NCBI GenBank assembly: GCA_027382625.1
Contig: JAJKFJ010022835.1
Location: 1 to 64,000 of the forward strand
DNA from: Tetmemena sp. SeJ-2015
Taxonomy: Eukaryota; Ciliophora; Spirotrichea; Sporadotrichida; Oxytrichidae
Direction: 5' to 3'
Length of the DNA: 64,000 nucleotides
The notes below the pieces were generated by a model. The model was not told the origin of the DNA. It saw only the letters and a list, made by a program, of their open reading frames with translations, and did not search any database. A program made the translations under genes and the position numbers. Positions 26,101 through 38,449 of this stretch are shown here, in pieces (within the stretch, counting starts at the first letter, position 1; each line of letters opens with the position of its first letter).

Positions 26101-27867
26101 CATTCCCTTATTTTTATATAAACTCTCCTTTAATATAAAGTGATGTTATTTTTCTTGATGTCCAGCTCAATGTCATAAGATTGCTTCTCTCTGATCAAGA
26201 TGCTCATTCCATCTTTGAATCCCTCTATCTCATAAAGTTTCTGATTTTTTAGTTCCTTGAAATTATGATAGTTGTTCAATATCTTAAATATAACTTCACT
26301 ATTATCCGTTCAGCCCAGATTTTTCGAAAACTTTTGAGTTTCCTTCTGTAAGGCCTGGACGAACGAGGACGAAGCATTGCCATCTGGGTTAAAACTTGGT
26401 ACTGTAAGCGCTCCTTGTCGGCCGAGTATTTCTACAAAGGAGTTATTATTTTAGTAGGACAAATCGGAAAGCATTCCCTTATTATATATATTATCTTTTA
26501 ATATAAAGTGATGTTATTTTTCTTGATGTCTAGCTCAATGTCATAAGATTGCTTCTCTCTGATCAACATGCTCATTCCATCTTTAAATCCCTCTATCTCA
26601 TAAAGTTTCTGATTTTTGAGTTCCTTGAAATTATGATAGTTGTTCAATATCTTAAATATAACATCACTATAATAATTTCGATGAGAGAATGAGAGAAATA
26701 TGGATAATTAATTTCGCATTTAGCATTTAATTATCTTGTTTGAAGGTAATTTCACAATGTCATTATAGTTTGAAGCGCTGCCAAATTCGCCTCTCACTAA
26801 CTAAAATTAAAAATAGAATTTCATCTTATACAGATTAGACAATATATTATATTAAACTTAATTTGAAACTAGTCATCTACAACCTCAAAGAGAGTTTAAA
26901 GAGGAGAGAAGCCCAAGATATCGCAGATCATTTTTATCAACTCTTGAAGTTTCATCTACAGGGAAAAGTTTCTGCAGATTCGGTACATATAAGAGTTCAC
27001 TCTCTCTATGAAAATTATCATACTGGCCGGCTATAGGTCAAACTGATCTTGGATGCTCAGCATGTCATCACTCTGAAACCTGTAGATAAACTTTTCATGA
27101 TATTAAAACGAAACAAGAATCATGGTTAGGTATTTATTTAGAGAGCAGCTATAATTGTTTTGAACGAATCTTTTAAGTCTATTCCAAACGAAAGCACTAA
27201 CAAAGTGAGTCTCGTTGACCAATTCCTGATTCTGAAGTCGCAAGAAACCAGATTCTGTTTAGATTGCTTTCTTAAACTAGTTTATCTATGGATAGCTCTC
27301 CTAATCTAGTACTTATGTAGTTTTAAAATTAATGATTACAATGAATTCCATTAAATTTGAATTGATTAAAGTTTCCCTGATTTATCTGACTGAAGGAACA
27401 AAGCTGAAGAGGCCTGAATTATCCAGAAACATGGGCTTCATTCACAAAAACTAATTTTACATTGTAAATGTGGATTAATTTGAATTGGATTGCGAAAAGT
27501 TGACTGCAAATTTATTGTCCCTCAGCAGAATGAGGATCGTAAGATGTCACTTATATCTCCTAATTTTCAAATAATTGTTTCAGTCTGTCTCCATAAGCGC
27601 AGTAAACTCTTATATTATTAGCTAATTACAAGTTAGTAAAGATAATTTAATTTCTTCTATAGTTTACTATCTCCACCAGCCAAGAGGAATTATAAATCCC
27701 GCACCCTTCCATTGAGATTAGTCTGTCTCCCTGATTTCTTAATAGGTTTTGCATTCTTAGATTAGGTATTGGTAACTTGGGAGAGGCTAGAGATGAAGAA
27801 CAGGGTTTTAGGGGTTGCTTGTGGCGGAGATTGTAGAATGGTTGCCCCTTTACTAATTTTCAGTCAT
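23170..27867 (-). CDS. Large hypothetical protein with internal duplicated exon
   Basis: Minus strand, ATG 27867-27865 (MTENQQRGNHSTISATSN...) to TGA 23172-23170. The N-terminal half is globular: AGFIIPLGWWRQ, VYCAYGDRLKQLFENQE, then long helical/strand regions (FLRLQNQELVNETHFVSAF; YMYRICRNFSLQMKLQEL). Near 26.1-26.7 kb the segment ILNNYHNFKELKNQ...IELDIKKNNITLYQ is present twice. The C-terminal half is acidic, Pro/Asn/Gln-rich (PKISTDPPPPLETNYTY; RNMRNWPDEVMREPAFN; LQKYLNFVTKNPQLGLPM). The last residues are DTKRNNKASAEDEECERME. Frame changes at roughly 27560, 26850, 25900 and 25250 mark IESs or introns. I do not recognise the family. It is the first gene of a minus-strand run that extends to 37.3 kb. 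Confidence 0.55.
26069..26306. repeat. Direct repeat copy 1 (coding)
   Basis: About 235 bp that match 26438-26671 with only scattered differences, offset by about 369 bp. On the minus strand both copies encode FKILNNYHNFKELKNQKLYE and the following ~35 residues. Confidence 0.85.
26438..26671. repeat. Direct repeat copy 2 (coding)
   Basis: Partner of 26069-26306. The unique segment between the copies encodes GRQGALTVPSFNPDGNASS... and then meets an in-frame TGA just before copy 1. Confidence 0.85.
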
Positions 27868-27966
27868 TTTGCAAATTAATAATTTATAAATAACTTTTTA
27901 TGACTTCCTTAAATTTAAAATGCAATAAATGATTGACTTAGTCTGCTATGCCCGCTTTTATTAATT

Positions 27967-28980
27967 TCATTAACCAACAAATTTTACTGCTCTGCCATAG
28001 AAGTGAGATTTACTTTTAATTTTCTGTTCAAATAATATATTGTATATTGTATATTGTCTGAATACTTTACGTTGCTGCTCCTGTGGCTTGAGTGCCATGC
28101 CAAATTTCAGATTCTTGGAGAGTCTGCGAAGTGTAGCGAACTGCAAAACATCCATGAGCAGATAGATTGCCAGGTAGTTAATGATCTTCATTTGTAAACT
28201 CCACATCATGTCTTAATCTGTTTAAAGTGCACTTGAAATTGAAACTTGGGAAATTGCTTTCTTGCCTGGAAGGAGTGAAGAATCCTAAGTCGACCATTGC
28301 CCAAATATAGAAGAGAAGAAGGAAGTTGCTGCCATGCTCACAGAATACCAAGTCAGGTCTAAGTTCTAAAGTGAATTTTTTACTTCTTAGTCTCAAAATA
28401 TATAAATTAAATTGCAATAAGTTATGAAGATATATAAGGTAAATACAGTAAATAAGAGAAAGATTAAGCAAATATTCATGGAGATAATTAAATTCTAAAT
28501 TCAAAAATAAAATTCAACATTAGTCTCCTCCTCCACCAGCAATCTAAACAACTTTCCCTCCTATCAACCAGTCATAGAAGCCGAATCTTTCTACTAAAAG
28601 TAGTGGCCAAAAAGAGTAAGTCATGTAAATACTTGCTTATATCAAGAAGAAGAACAGCTTGGGGAAAGCACTTGCGATTAAATTCCTCAGATTGCATTTA
28701 TCCACATTCATAAAGACCAGTTTCTAAAATTGCAATAAGACTCACATTTCTAAAGAGAAAAAATCTTTGTTGCTTGATAGTCTATCAGGAAGCTGAAATT
28801 AGAAGTTCACTTCGGAATACTTACTTAAGTGAAGTTCAAAGCAAGAAATAGAGGAAGGAAATAACTTTGAGCCAGGACTCAATAGAGAAGGAAGTTTATT
28901 ATGAAATAGGGGATGTCTAGGATGTACAAAATCAGGTGTTTTCTGCCTCGCTCTTGCTGAGGCTGCCGATGGTTTTTCAT
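27967..28980 (-). CDS. Multi-pass membrane protein, unrecognised
   Basis: Minus strand from ATG 28980-28978 (MKNHRQPQQERGRKHLIL...) to TGA 27969-27967. It has about five hydrophobic segments: LILYILDIPYFIINFLLY; SYFLPLFLALNF; LIASAFPKLFFFLIQASIYM; SNFLLLFYIWAMVDLGFF; IINYLAIYLLMDVLQFATL. A short lumenal or cytosolic stretch WPLLLVERFGFYDW lies between segments 3 and 4, and the C-terminus is basic (LKPQEQQRKVFRQYTIY). At least one GT..AG intron (after about 28815) and other interruptions are present. The positively charged N-terminus suggests a cytosolic N-tail. Family not recognised. Confidence 0.5.
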
Positions 28981-29163
28981 TTTATCTTTTCCTATAGTAT
29001 TTATTTATTTTTCAAATGGGATGGACAATCTCAGAGAAAATTAATAAATTCGATGATTAAACCTGAAAACAAAGAACTTCACTCACTCATCATCTCATAA
29101 ACTATGAATAAAAGATCAGTTTTTAAATTAAAATGCGTACAGTAGGATCAAATCTCGCTCTCT
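28981..29163. other. Intergenic spacer
   Basis: AT-rich spacer between two minus-strand genes; nothing recognisable. Confidence 0.4.
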
Positions 29164-29870
29164 TCACATATATTTTTCCTCCTTTTCGCCCATGACCATC
29201 TTCGATCTCTCTTTCTTTTCCTTAAATGCGGATGTGTCTATTAGCTTAGCTCTGTTTACTTGCAGGTCCTCCTCTACTTTCCTAATACGGTTCTTTAACT
29301 CATCCTCATCTCCAAAGATAAACAATATGACTGATGGATGATACAACAACATTTCTATATAATCTCCACCCATCATCTGCTTCTTTTTCTTCATCTCCTC
29401 CTTTTGTTTGAAGTGTTTCTCTAGATAATCTGGGATAGCCATTGGATTAGCCTTGGTGTCTACTTCTCCCACCAATGATCTAAACATTTTCTTCTCTCTG
29501 ATTATGCAGTTTCTGAAATTGTGATACTCGTCCATACAGTCAGACACACTACAAAAGAAAGGTTATAACATATAAGTATAGAGAGAGAGAGAGAGAGAGT
29601 GACTTACTTTTAAGATGCAGTCTTAGGTTTCCACATGAGGTTTTGACAATAGGAAAGATCGCAACCCACTTCCCTGCAGATCATCATCGAAAGCTCATCA
29701 ATGGTTAACTTGGGCGAGGCGCGATAATGCCGCCAATAGTTATTGTCCGTCCTGCAAATCGCATACAGTTCATCAGGGTGCTTCTCTTTAATCTGCTCCT
29801 GTCTTAGACCATCTGCTATCTATAATTGCAAGCTTGAGTTTAATTTTTCCTCATAAAAATTAAAAACATG
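29164..29870 (-). CDS. Twin CX9C (CHCH-like) protein
   Basis: Minus strand, ends at TGA 29166-29164; the start is not resolved (reading is open from about 29870). Two CX9C motifs are visible: CREVGCDLSYC and CMDEYHNFRNC, 17 residues apart and split by an intron. The intron starts GTAAGT, ends TTTTGTAG and contains a (CT)n run. Twin CX9C proteins are typically imported into the mitochondrial intermembrane space and oxidised there by the Mia40 pathway; many act in respiratory-chain assembly. The C-terminal ~100 residues are Lys/Glu-rich and helical (EKHFKQKEEMKKKKQMM). Assignment to a named CHCH subfamily is not possible by eye. Confidence 0.55.
29580..29600. repeat. (GA)n microsatellite
   Basis: About ten GA units, lying inside the intron of the twin CX9C gene (CT-rich on the coding strand). 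Confidence 0.9.
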
Positions 29871-30330
29871 GAGAAAAACTTCATCCAAGCTCAAGAGAAT
29901 TGAAAAATGAAGTGTGTCTTAATCATAATGCAGTGTTCTTCTTCTTTGGAATATTTCTCAAATAGAAAGTCTAAACTTTACCTTAGTCCAGAGGATGTTA
30001 GTTTGAGTAGCATCCTTCTTTTTCTTATACTATTACCAAAACTCCTCTGTCATGTTTTACCTTTTAATTATTTTAAGAATTTAACTTAAGGCAGTATAAA
30101 TATTATAAACTTGCACCTTTCCAAGGAATCAGAAAGGAATAAACAAGCCTTTTTGTCAAAGAATGATGAAAATAATAGTTTTATCAATTTAAGGATTTGT
30201 TCTGTATAATCAAACTCATATATAAGCGCTTTTATGACTTATAAACTTTGCTTTTCCATTTCTTCCATCCTGCCTGCAGTCAACTTGATTTTTATTTGAT
30301 AAGAATTTTAGAGAAGTTGTTATCTCAAAC
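29871..30330. other. Intergenic, AT-rich
   Basis: About 460 bp with short opposing frames only. It may contain the first exon of the twin CX9C gene, but no ATG joins convincingly. Confidence 0.4.
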
Positions 30331-33300
30331 TCACTACGCAGTGCCGTCTGCTGCCACTTCCTTGACTACAGCTTGAATTTTATCGCTGCCGATGACAATG
30401 CAGATTTCATGCTATTGCTGCTTGGCACCACCTATGCGGAATGTAGTTTTTCTTAGATCTCCAGTTTGACCATTCACTTATAATAACAGAGTGTGTCAAT
30501 TGATAAATGATAAATATTTGGATTGTTAAGTTTCATGTAAAGATTGATATCTTGGAGGATGGAATTTATAAGCTGCACTATTTCACTAGTCTATTCGTTA
30601 TTCACAGGCAGAGTTGAAGCGATGTCACCCTTGCTATCTACTGAAATCTGTCCTCTCATTTTATTACTTTTATCTATTATAATTATGCTTTTTCTATCCA
30701 AAGTTTTTTCTAAAATCAGAATCTGGATAAAAATTACTCACGAAATAATAAATGACAAGTATATATCATAGATAGATTAAGTAGGGTATATTATTATCTC
30801 TATATGCTATCATTTAAGCCTTCCTTATAAAGATTATCTGAGTGAATTGCTTTCACTTTAAGCAGCCCCTCCTCCTACTGCGGCAGCTGTTGAACCTGAG
30901 AGCATGCTGCTTTACTTCTTGCTCTGATATTAGTGAATGATCTAGTTCAAGCTTTATAAGTCTTCCCTATTTGCCTTAGTGGAAGATACCCTTTACTGAG
31001 AGGTTTTATTTGAAGAATGAAGTAAGGTCTGTGAAGTTTAGGCCAGTTGTTTAACTGGGTGCACATGGGAATTTACTGAGTCTGAAAGAGGTTAGACTCT
31101 GAAGCTGAAGTTTGGCTTTTGCTAATTTGGCTGGATCCTCCTGTCGAAGGATTGAGAGTCCTAGCTTTTAGCCAACTAAGCAACTTCTGGCATCTGATTC
31201 CTATAGTCTCCTACTTACTCCTAGCGAGAAGGGTTGGAGAGCACAGGATGCCTTTCTTGAGATACCGATAAGTCAATCTACTAATGTGGAAACAGCTGCA
31301 GATATCAACAAAAAAATACAGAATTGGTCAAATATTATAATCAGATGAAGCATCTCTTTCATCTCAGCTGATTTGTTTAGGATATCATGCATTAGAATAA
31401 ATAATAGTCAAAATCTTAAAAATATTCATATCATACTGATTCAAGGAGTCTCTGACATTTATATTTACCTATCGATGAGTTTCTTCCACCTAGAGGGAAT
31501 TAAATACCAATTATACAACGCTTTATTGGAAGATTGAAGCTCCAAAGGATTTTAGTTAAGAGTAAAGACTGATTCCTGCTTTACTTTACTATTAGCGTGA
31601 TTAAGCAGAGTGTGTCTTTCATTCTTATAAATTAAAAAATAGAGTATATCCATTCTCTTCAAAAAAGGAGAAAAATCAAATAATTTAACTATAAAATTTA
31701 TTTTAAAATATTTAAATATCGTTTTGCATTTTTTCATTTGTCTCCTGATTATTTGCTTCTGTTGGCCCATCTTCCTCCTTTAACTAATCTTGAACTAGAA
31801 CAAAAGCATCATCAACTCTTTTTGGCTTTTGATTCATGAGAGTTTACCACTTATGGAATAGAGAGGCTAGATCGAGCTCTGAGTCTGCTCTGACTTGAAT
31901 TCTTAGCCATGACCTACCAAGTTCAAAGTATTACAAATATTAATATTTCAAAGTATTGGCATTTGCAACACCCACATCTGATTTCATTGAATCTCTCACG
32001 CTCTAGTCTCTTAAAATCAGATCTGTGATCCCTTTAATTTAAAACTATCTTGCAAATATTATGTAAATAATTTCTATGATGATCGTTAAGGAGGCTCATG
32101 TTATTTATTAAAAAATATATTATGAAATTTTGAGTTTTCTGAACTGAAATCAGGTGAAAAAATACCAAAAGCATTTGATTGAACTTGCACATCCTCCTTA
32201 GCAGAAGAGCTCTTCAAGTCGAACATATTTGTATGATAAAGCTCTCGAGCAAGGCTATCTGAAACCTGTCCCTTATTTAATGGAGATTTCACCAACTGAT
32301 TTACAACAAAGTCTCCTCTTTCTTCAGTTTGAAATTTTTATTCTTAATTTGATGCATTCATATTATTCTCTAAGCTGAAGCTTCCACATCTCAAAATGTA
32401 GTTATTGTCATTGTCTTATTTCCCGTTTGTTTCAGCTCTTATACTATCAATTTTCTGTTTAGAGTCTTTCTAATCTTAGTTTTAAAAAAAATATCTTATA
32501 AAAAAATAGAATAAATGAGCATTCTTAGTCATACCTGCCTTGCTACTTTCGGAAAACTTAATCTAATTATTTACTGGCTAGTTGTGATGATAAGTTTTAT
32601 CTGTGTCTTATTACGATGTATTCTTTCCATTTATCAGATTTATCTTTTGATACTGTTGCTATTCCCTTTAACCTTATAAACCATAATATTTTAAAATTAT
32701 CATTTAATGATTACCTTAACTGAGATTTGCGAGATTGGCTGATCCTTTGAGCCTGAGAGAAAGTGGATACCCCTGAGGAGTTTTTGAGTTACTTGCTTAG
32801 TTAAAATTTTAAACTCGAATTTATTTCCTTTTTTCATTATTGTTTAGTAGTTTGGAAAAATTATTTTAGGCTTTTTTTTAGAGTCGGGAGATTATAAGCC
32901 CCCTTTCTGTAAACTTCTAATATTTAGAGTCGAGATGTCTTGATTTATAAAAGTCGAAGTTTCTCCTCTACTGCTTATTAGGGCTTACTTAAGTAGCTTC
33001 TTTTAAGATAGGAAAATTTAATATGGCAAAGTGAAAAAAAATGAATGAAGATATTCCTATTCTAAACACTTTAGAGGCTTTTAAAAGGCTATTTCTGAAC
33101 AATATGGGGGACTTTGGACAACTTATCATTACCTAAAACTTTAAATGATTAATAATTTTTATTTTAAATATTTCCTTCCCAATTAGAAATCCCAGTGCAT
33201 CTGTACTTGTGATTTACACTTCTTTAAAAGCCTAAGCTTGAATAGTCTCATAAACTTATTTCAAATTTTTGTTAAGGAATGATTCCCCTCTCTTAAAGTA

Positions 33301-34986
33301 CCCAAGTTTTTCTATATTATACTTAGTTGATCACCATCATTATTTCTAATCTAGATTTCTTTAAAAAATTGAAAATAATTTCTTGTAAAGATAGTGGCAG
33401 GGTAGATTTACTCTTTAGTTTGGCTTTTATCTAGAGTTTCAATATTTCCAAGCATGGAAGTATTCAAGGATCTATATTTATCCTAAGCTTTGCCTTCCAC
33501 ATTTTTATAATTACTCTATTGACTATGGATTCTTCTCTGAACAATCTTAAAGATAAATAATTTTAGAAATGTTTGTTCTCTACTTCTAATTGATGGAGCT
33601 AGTTCTAGGAGGCCCATAGTTCATGCTACTCAAGCTATTTATGAAGTTATTATTTTAGGCTAAGATTCTTTAGCCAGACTACCTATCAGCTCCAATACGC
33701 TCTCTTTATATGGGATAGTCAAATAAGCTGGACTCTTTGTCCCCAGGATTCGTCACCATTATTTAATAGTTGTTCTAACTCTGAGAGTGCAAAGCTTATT
33801 ACTTATTCTTTACAGTTTGTAGATTGTTTGAATGGTAGTAAGCGAAGTAAGAATTCTTTGCCGTGGAATTCTCTTCTTGGCTGCTTCTTCTATACTTAAC
33901 TTTTGAATTCATTTGAGTTTGAGGTCTTTATTGGAACTAGTGGTCTATTTCATGCTTCTTGTTCGCAAAATAAGCAGATGAAAAATTATTTTAGCGAATC
34001 ATTTAAGTTCTATTACGACTGTAGGTCAATAATTTAATTGGATTGGTCTTTCCTATCTTCAGAATTTTAACTCTCAACTTTCGATAATAAACCATCCTCA
34101 ACTTTCTAATTGTTGATGCTCTTTTTAAATTGCTGATTGTTGAAAGACAAATTATTTACCTGCTGTTGAGAGACCATTTCAGCTCTGGATTTCTAGCCAG
34201 ACCCTACTGCTTAAATAATAATTAAACTCTTCAAACTATACTACTTATTTTTAATATGCTAGTTTCCTCTCCTCGCTAACACCGTTTTATTCTTCATCAG
34301 CATTTCTTTTAGTGGCTAATTCTAGATGATTGACCTGAGATTATACACCTACTATCGAATTTGCATTTGAAGTTAAACTGTTAGTGGTCATTCCAAAGTT
34401 ACTGCTAGAGCCTCGCACAGTCAAATCCTACACACAAAAAGTTATTCACAAAATATATGCTGAGTTTGAAAAATGAAGGAGACAAAATGTATCTCTAGAA
34501 GTTATGATACACAATAGTTCATATTCAGAATGGTGGAAAATTAACTCCAGATTAATTTGAAACTTTCAAAATTTGGACAAACTAATTTAGCTTCACTCTT
34601 CTTACCTGATAATTTTTCTTTAGTGTATCAGTTAGCTCATCAAAAGCTAGACTGAAGAAGGGCTCTAGGTTTTTGTTTCTCTCTAGATAGCGCATGACTC
34701 TAGATAGTTTTACTATCTTTTTAGCCCATTTTCGCTCGTCACTAACAGGAATTTCTAGTTAATAATTCAGTTAATCAAGATTAAAAGAGAGAAATGAAAT
34801 GTATTGGAGCAATTCTGATTCTCATAAGGGGATTTTTCAATTCGAATTCTAAGCTTTTTATAATATGAACTTACCAAGTTAGATGAGTTTGAGAGCCTTA
34901 TCTGCGAGAAGTTAGATGAGCTTGAAGATGAGGGTATTATAAACTGACTCCTGCTGCCTTGTGGTAAACCCACTGTGAACGGACAT
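30331..34986 (-). CDS. Q/S/N-rich protein with helical N-terminus
   Basis: Minus strand, ATG 34986-34984 (MSVHSGFTTRQQESVYN...) to TGA 30333-30331. The N-terminal ~100 residues are helical and look conserved: YNTLIFKLIQLLADKALK, then after a GTAAG.. intron, ERKWAKKIVKLSRVMRYL and FSLAFDELTDTLKKNYQ. The rest is low complexity, rich in Q, S and N, with many TAA/TAG=Gln codons (QSQVNHLELATKRNADEEQ; MVSQQQVNNLSFNNQQF; ARELYHTNMFDLKSSSAK; GSTAAAVGGGAAQSESN). A short C-terminal block (GDLRKTTFRIGGAKQQQ; VIGSDKIQAVVKEVAA) closes it. The upstream membrane-protein frame runs into this start without a TGA, so the boundary is not proven. Function unknown. Confidence 0.5.
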
Positions 34987-34989
34987 TAT

Positions 34990-36500
34990 TTCTAATTTAA
35001 CTCTCTTACGAAATTAAAGTTAATTCTAAACATATAGTCTACAATAAAAAAAGAGATAAGAGATAAATATATTCAACTGTTCTGGATTATAATCTTCCTG
35101 CCTCTTATTATAAGTATCAGGGTTATTACAAAAGCTGGGATGTAGTATTCTACCTACGCGAAGTAGAAATAAGCCAAAGGAAGAGGCCAAGCCAGCCACA
35201 CCAGCCCATAAAGTGTGAATAAGAATTCTCCTGCTATCCCTAAAGCTCAAATAATTAATAGAAGGGAGTAATTTAAAGTGGGAGCAAATTTATTCTGATA
35301 ACTCTGGAGAGCTTGAATAGATATTCAAAGGTGCTGAAATAGATATTATTGGTAGTTTTAAGTGGGAGCATGACGAGGTAGTTGAAGCACCAGACCACGC
35401 CTTTCCAGCCAGTAGAAAGAGTCTTTTTAATGAACTGATAAATTATGTAAGCTGCTTCTGTCACTGCTCTCGAAGTCAAAAAATTTTAAGACTCCTCAAT
35501 TACATTTTCATCTTAATATTTAAGTCAAGTCATAAAGCTTTTTGAAAAAATAAGCGATCCAATCAAAAGCAATCTTCAAATAGAAGGCAGCTCCTTTACC
35601 AGCTCTCAAAAGTGGGTTAAGAATTCTACTTTTGATAAATGCATTTGCAATCTTAGACTTAGCTTTGATACCCTCCCAAGCAGCCTTTGCGAGTACAGTT
35701 ATTTTATTATAGGTCCACTAGCTACCACTCTTTATCTTGCCAGTGAGATAGTTGTAAATGTACTTAAGTAATTATTGGAGGAGAGTGAAAATGTGCAGAG
35801 GCCTGATGAAGGGGTAGATTTGGTACATTTCAAACTTTTAAAAGTAGGAGAACGCAAAGTCACAACAACAATTTAATTATGTGCATTTAGAAATTCAACT
35901 TATATTTTAAGTGTAGGTAATCGAATACGAGTAAGGAAATGAATATATATAGGTACATAATTATATTTAATAACTTATGTTATGAATAGATCTCTGATTA
36001 GATATTGGAAAAGATGGTCTGCCCAGAATATTCTCCAAATGATATTCATTACGACGTTAAAGACTAGGTATCTCAAGAGCAAGTAGACTAGAACAGCGAA
36101 TGCTAAGAATTGTAGCAAATACAAAGGCACAGCTTACAAATAGAAGTTAAAAATATTTTGCTATCAATTTTCTTATGCTTTCTTTAATGAGTATTCAGTA
36201 TGGGGCAGCTAAGGTGGAATTAATCTCAAGCCGTTACCCTTTGAACCGGCAGATAGTAGAGATGCTGCCGTAATCATAGCCCTGTGCAAGACAAATTTCA
36301 AGATGTTTGAAGAGATCGTATGAAGTGTTAGTAGTCTTGCAATTATTCTATTATAAGGCTACTGCCATAGTATTCCCAGCTCCTACAAATAATTTACAAC
36401 TTTTACAATAGATAAGAAAACTTACATCCTCATAAAATAAGAATAATTAATACGATAGAAAGGAATGTCAAGAAAGCAGCAGATTAATCTTAGTTAATTA
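34990..36500 (-). CDS. Membrane protein with amphipathic/basic domain
   Basis: Minus strand. A signal-like hydrophobic start (AAFLTFLSIVLIILIL) near 36470 precedes a GT..AG intron and a luminal-looking Cys-containing segment (FKHLEICLAQGYDYGSIS). A strong membrane segment follows (LQFLAFAVLVYLLLRYLVF), then basic amphipathic segments (KIANAFIKSRILNPLL; FDWIAYFFKKLYDL; TGWKGVVWCFNYLVMLPL) and a final hydrophobic segment (HTLWAGVAGLASSFGLFLL). IESs are visible at 35473-35528 and probably near 35270. No start ATG was fixed and no TGA separates it from the next gene, so both ends are approximate. The family is not recognised. Confidence 0.45.
35473..35528. other. IES candidate, pointer AAGTCAA
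   Basis: AAGTCAA at 35473-35479 and 35522-35528. Deleting 49 bp joins FKKLYDLT to SRAVTEAAYIIYQFIKK on the minus strand in frame. Confidence 0.7.
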
Positions 36501-36502
36501 GT

Positions 36503-37304
36503 TCAATTAATTCCAAACTTGCAGTCCTTTGCTATATGCCCTGGCTATGAACATATATAGCAAAGCTGTTCTTCCTTGATACCCCTCTGTCTCTCCTCAG
36601 CTGCGACATGGTATCTTTTACTTCTTTGGTTTCTAAAGCTGTCAAATAAATTGGAAGCACCTGAACCCTACACCTAAGGCTCACCTCCGAGCCCACGGCG
36701 TTCGATAAACTATGTTTGAGAAAATAAGAAAGTTCATTTCTTTATAATTAGGTTTACCTCTGGCAGAAAAATTGCTTGCTCCTTCTTCTGAAATACCCAT
36801 CTCTGACATCATCAGCTTCTACTTACTCTGAGCACTTGAGTTGTAGAAGCCCCCCGCAGAAGGTGCACCTCCTTAAAAGCCAAAACTCTCTCTTCCTTCT
36901 TCCTCGTCGCTTCTGTAGTTATCATCAGTTAGCTTAAATGGGAAAATATTTTAGATAATCATCTAGCACTCTAAGTCTGCTGCTCAATCCTCCTCCAACT
37001 AAGCTTGATCTATTTTCACCATCCTTTTCCTAACTCTGATTCTAATCCTTCCTGCTCCAGCCACTAAATCTAATTGCGAATTTTAAAATATACACTAGTA
37101 AGAGTTCTTATGGACTGTTTTTTCTTTCCGTGACTAGTAGTAGCATAGGGAAGGTTTCTCAGATCTTTGAGGGCGTATTTCTAAGCTATTATCTCTCTCG
37201 CCTTATCCTAATCTATCTTAGCAAAAGCTTGGAAGAAGTCCATGCAGTCATCAACTGCATCTAAGCTCATCTGAAGTTGCCTTGGCTTACTTAATTTTTT
37301 CCAT
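36503..37304 (-). CDS. CCHC zinc-knuckle protein
   Basis: Minus strand from ATG 37304-37302 to TGA 36505-36503. It ends with a canonical CX2CX4HX4C knuckle, CYICSQPGHIAKDC, 4 residues before the stop, typical of single-stranded nucleic-acid binding proteins. Upstream are a helical acidic segment (LDAVDDCMDFFQAFAKID), a Gly/Ser segment (SSLVGGGLSSRLRVLDDY) and a low-complexity linker with GASNLFDSFRNQRSKR. Three or more interruptions, one GT..AG-like, break the frame. The short size and single knuckle argue against a retroelement Gag, and no reverse transcriptase or protease is nearby. Confidence 0.6.
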
Positions 37305-37699
37305 GTTCTGCAGGTTTCTGTTCAAATTTAGTGATGAAGGGAGCAAAGGATTCTGAGTTAGGTCAAGTGAAGGAATAAGGGTAGATGGCACGCGAAGTAA
37401 TCCTTGGATGAGGAGTTAACATTTTTAGTTTGCATTTTCTGGTAGAGAAATTATCATGCCTATTGGGATGTCAACTTGAGAGTTTGAGGTGTAGGGGCTG
37501 GTTGAGATTTCTAGATATCTGGTTACGAAATACCTAGCTGCTTGATCTTTTGGATGGTCTGAAAAATTGGAGTTTCTTTACTAGGTATGATGAGTCTGGC
37601 TTGATTGGTTGAGTTATTTAGGCTAGTTTATCAAGCTTTAATGTTGCTAATTGTAATAAGACTGCCAATCAAAGCTTGTTCCTTAGTTTTAGTTCTGAG
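37305..37699. other. G/T-skewed region without assigned gene
   Basis: The + strand is rich in G and T here, unlike the neighbouring genes. The frame of the next ORF is open from 37607 but has no ATG before 37700. It is possibly the 5' part of that ORF. Confidence 0.35.
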
Positions 37700-38449
37700 A
37701 TGATTGATTTGCAATAGATGGTTATTATTACTGCTATCTTTGCATCATCTGCTGATATTCAAGCACAGTCATAGGCTAGCCTGGCTGAGGTAATCTGGGA
37801 GCATCTTAAATTTAAGAATTCTGAGCTTGAGATTAGCCAATAGAAAATGAAAAGCTTGGCTGTGAAGCTTATTAGGGCAGCTAAGGGCGAGGAGCATTTT
37901 ATTGAAATGAAGGTGGCTGATATTATTGAAAATTCTAAGCTTGGTACTGAGTTTACTAAGGTGGAAGATTATGTAGATTTTAAGCTTGTGGCTAAGCAGG
38001 AAAGCTGCCGTAGGGAGGAGGGAGTCTCATTTAGAAAGGATGAGGTGGGTGTTGTTGAAAATTGTGCGGTGGGAAATTTTAAGGAACTTGACCTGGAGGA
38101 TACCTGGGAGGCTGGACATATTGATAAGGATAAGGAGGTGGAGGCTATCTAATGTTCGGGTTTGGTTATAAATGAGGTTAGTGAGTGGCTCCCTAATAAG
38201 GCTATTAGCCTTAATTATAGAAAGAATAAAAGCTTAAGAGCTATAAATTTATTAGCCTTGAGGTTAGAAAGGCTATTGTTGAAAATTTTGCTGGTTGTCT
38301 GCCATTACTACTATCTGTATCTTTTGATTTTATAATTATTATAAGTCTATCTCAAACTCTAAATTAATAATAAGTTAATTCCTTTACAAATTTATTAATG
38401 TCAGAGGAGAAGAACTTTGCCATAACTAGTTTTGCTTTTGCTGCAGTGA
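37700..38449 (+). CDS. G/T-rich ORF, hypothetical
   Basis: A single uninterrupted frame of 249 codons from ATG 37700 to TGA 38447-38449, with a few TAA/TAG codons. It encodes a charged, acidic, probably helical protein (AEVIWEHLKFKNSELEISQQ; EEHFIEMKVADIIENSKL; GNFKELDLEDTWEAGHID). It is one of the few long ORFs here with no sign of IES interruption, and its base usage is strikingly G/T-biased. Its end overlaps the first 52 bp of the phosphate permease gene in another frame, so the true stop or last exon may be earlier. No domain is recognised. A germline-limited gene is possible. Confidence 0.4.

Noticed and set aside
36503..37304. Zinc knuckle as part of a retrotransposon Gag
   Set aside because: No reverse transcriptase, protease, integrase or long terminal repeats nearby; a small cellular CCHC protein is simpler.
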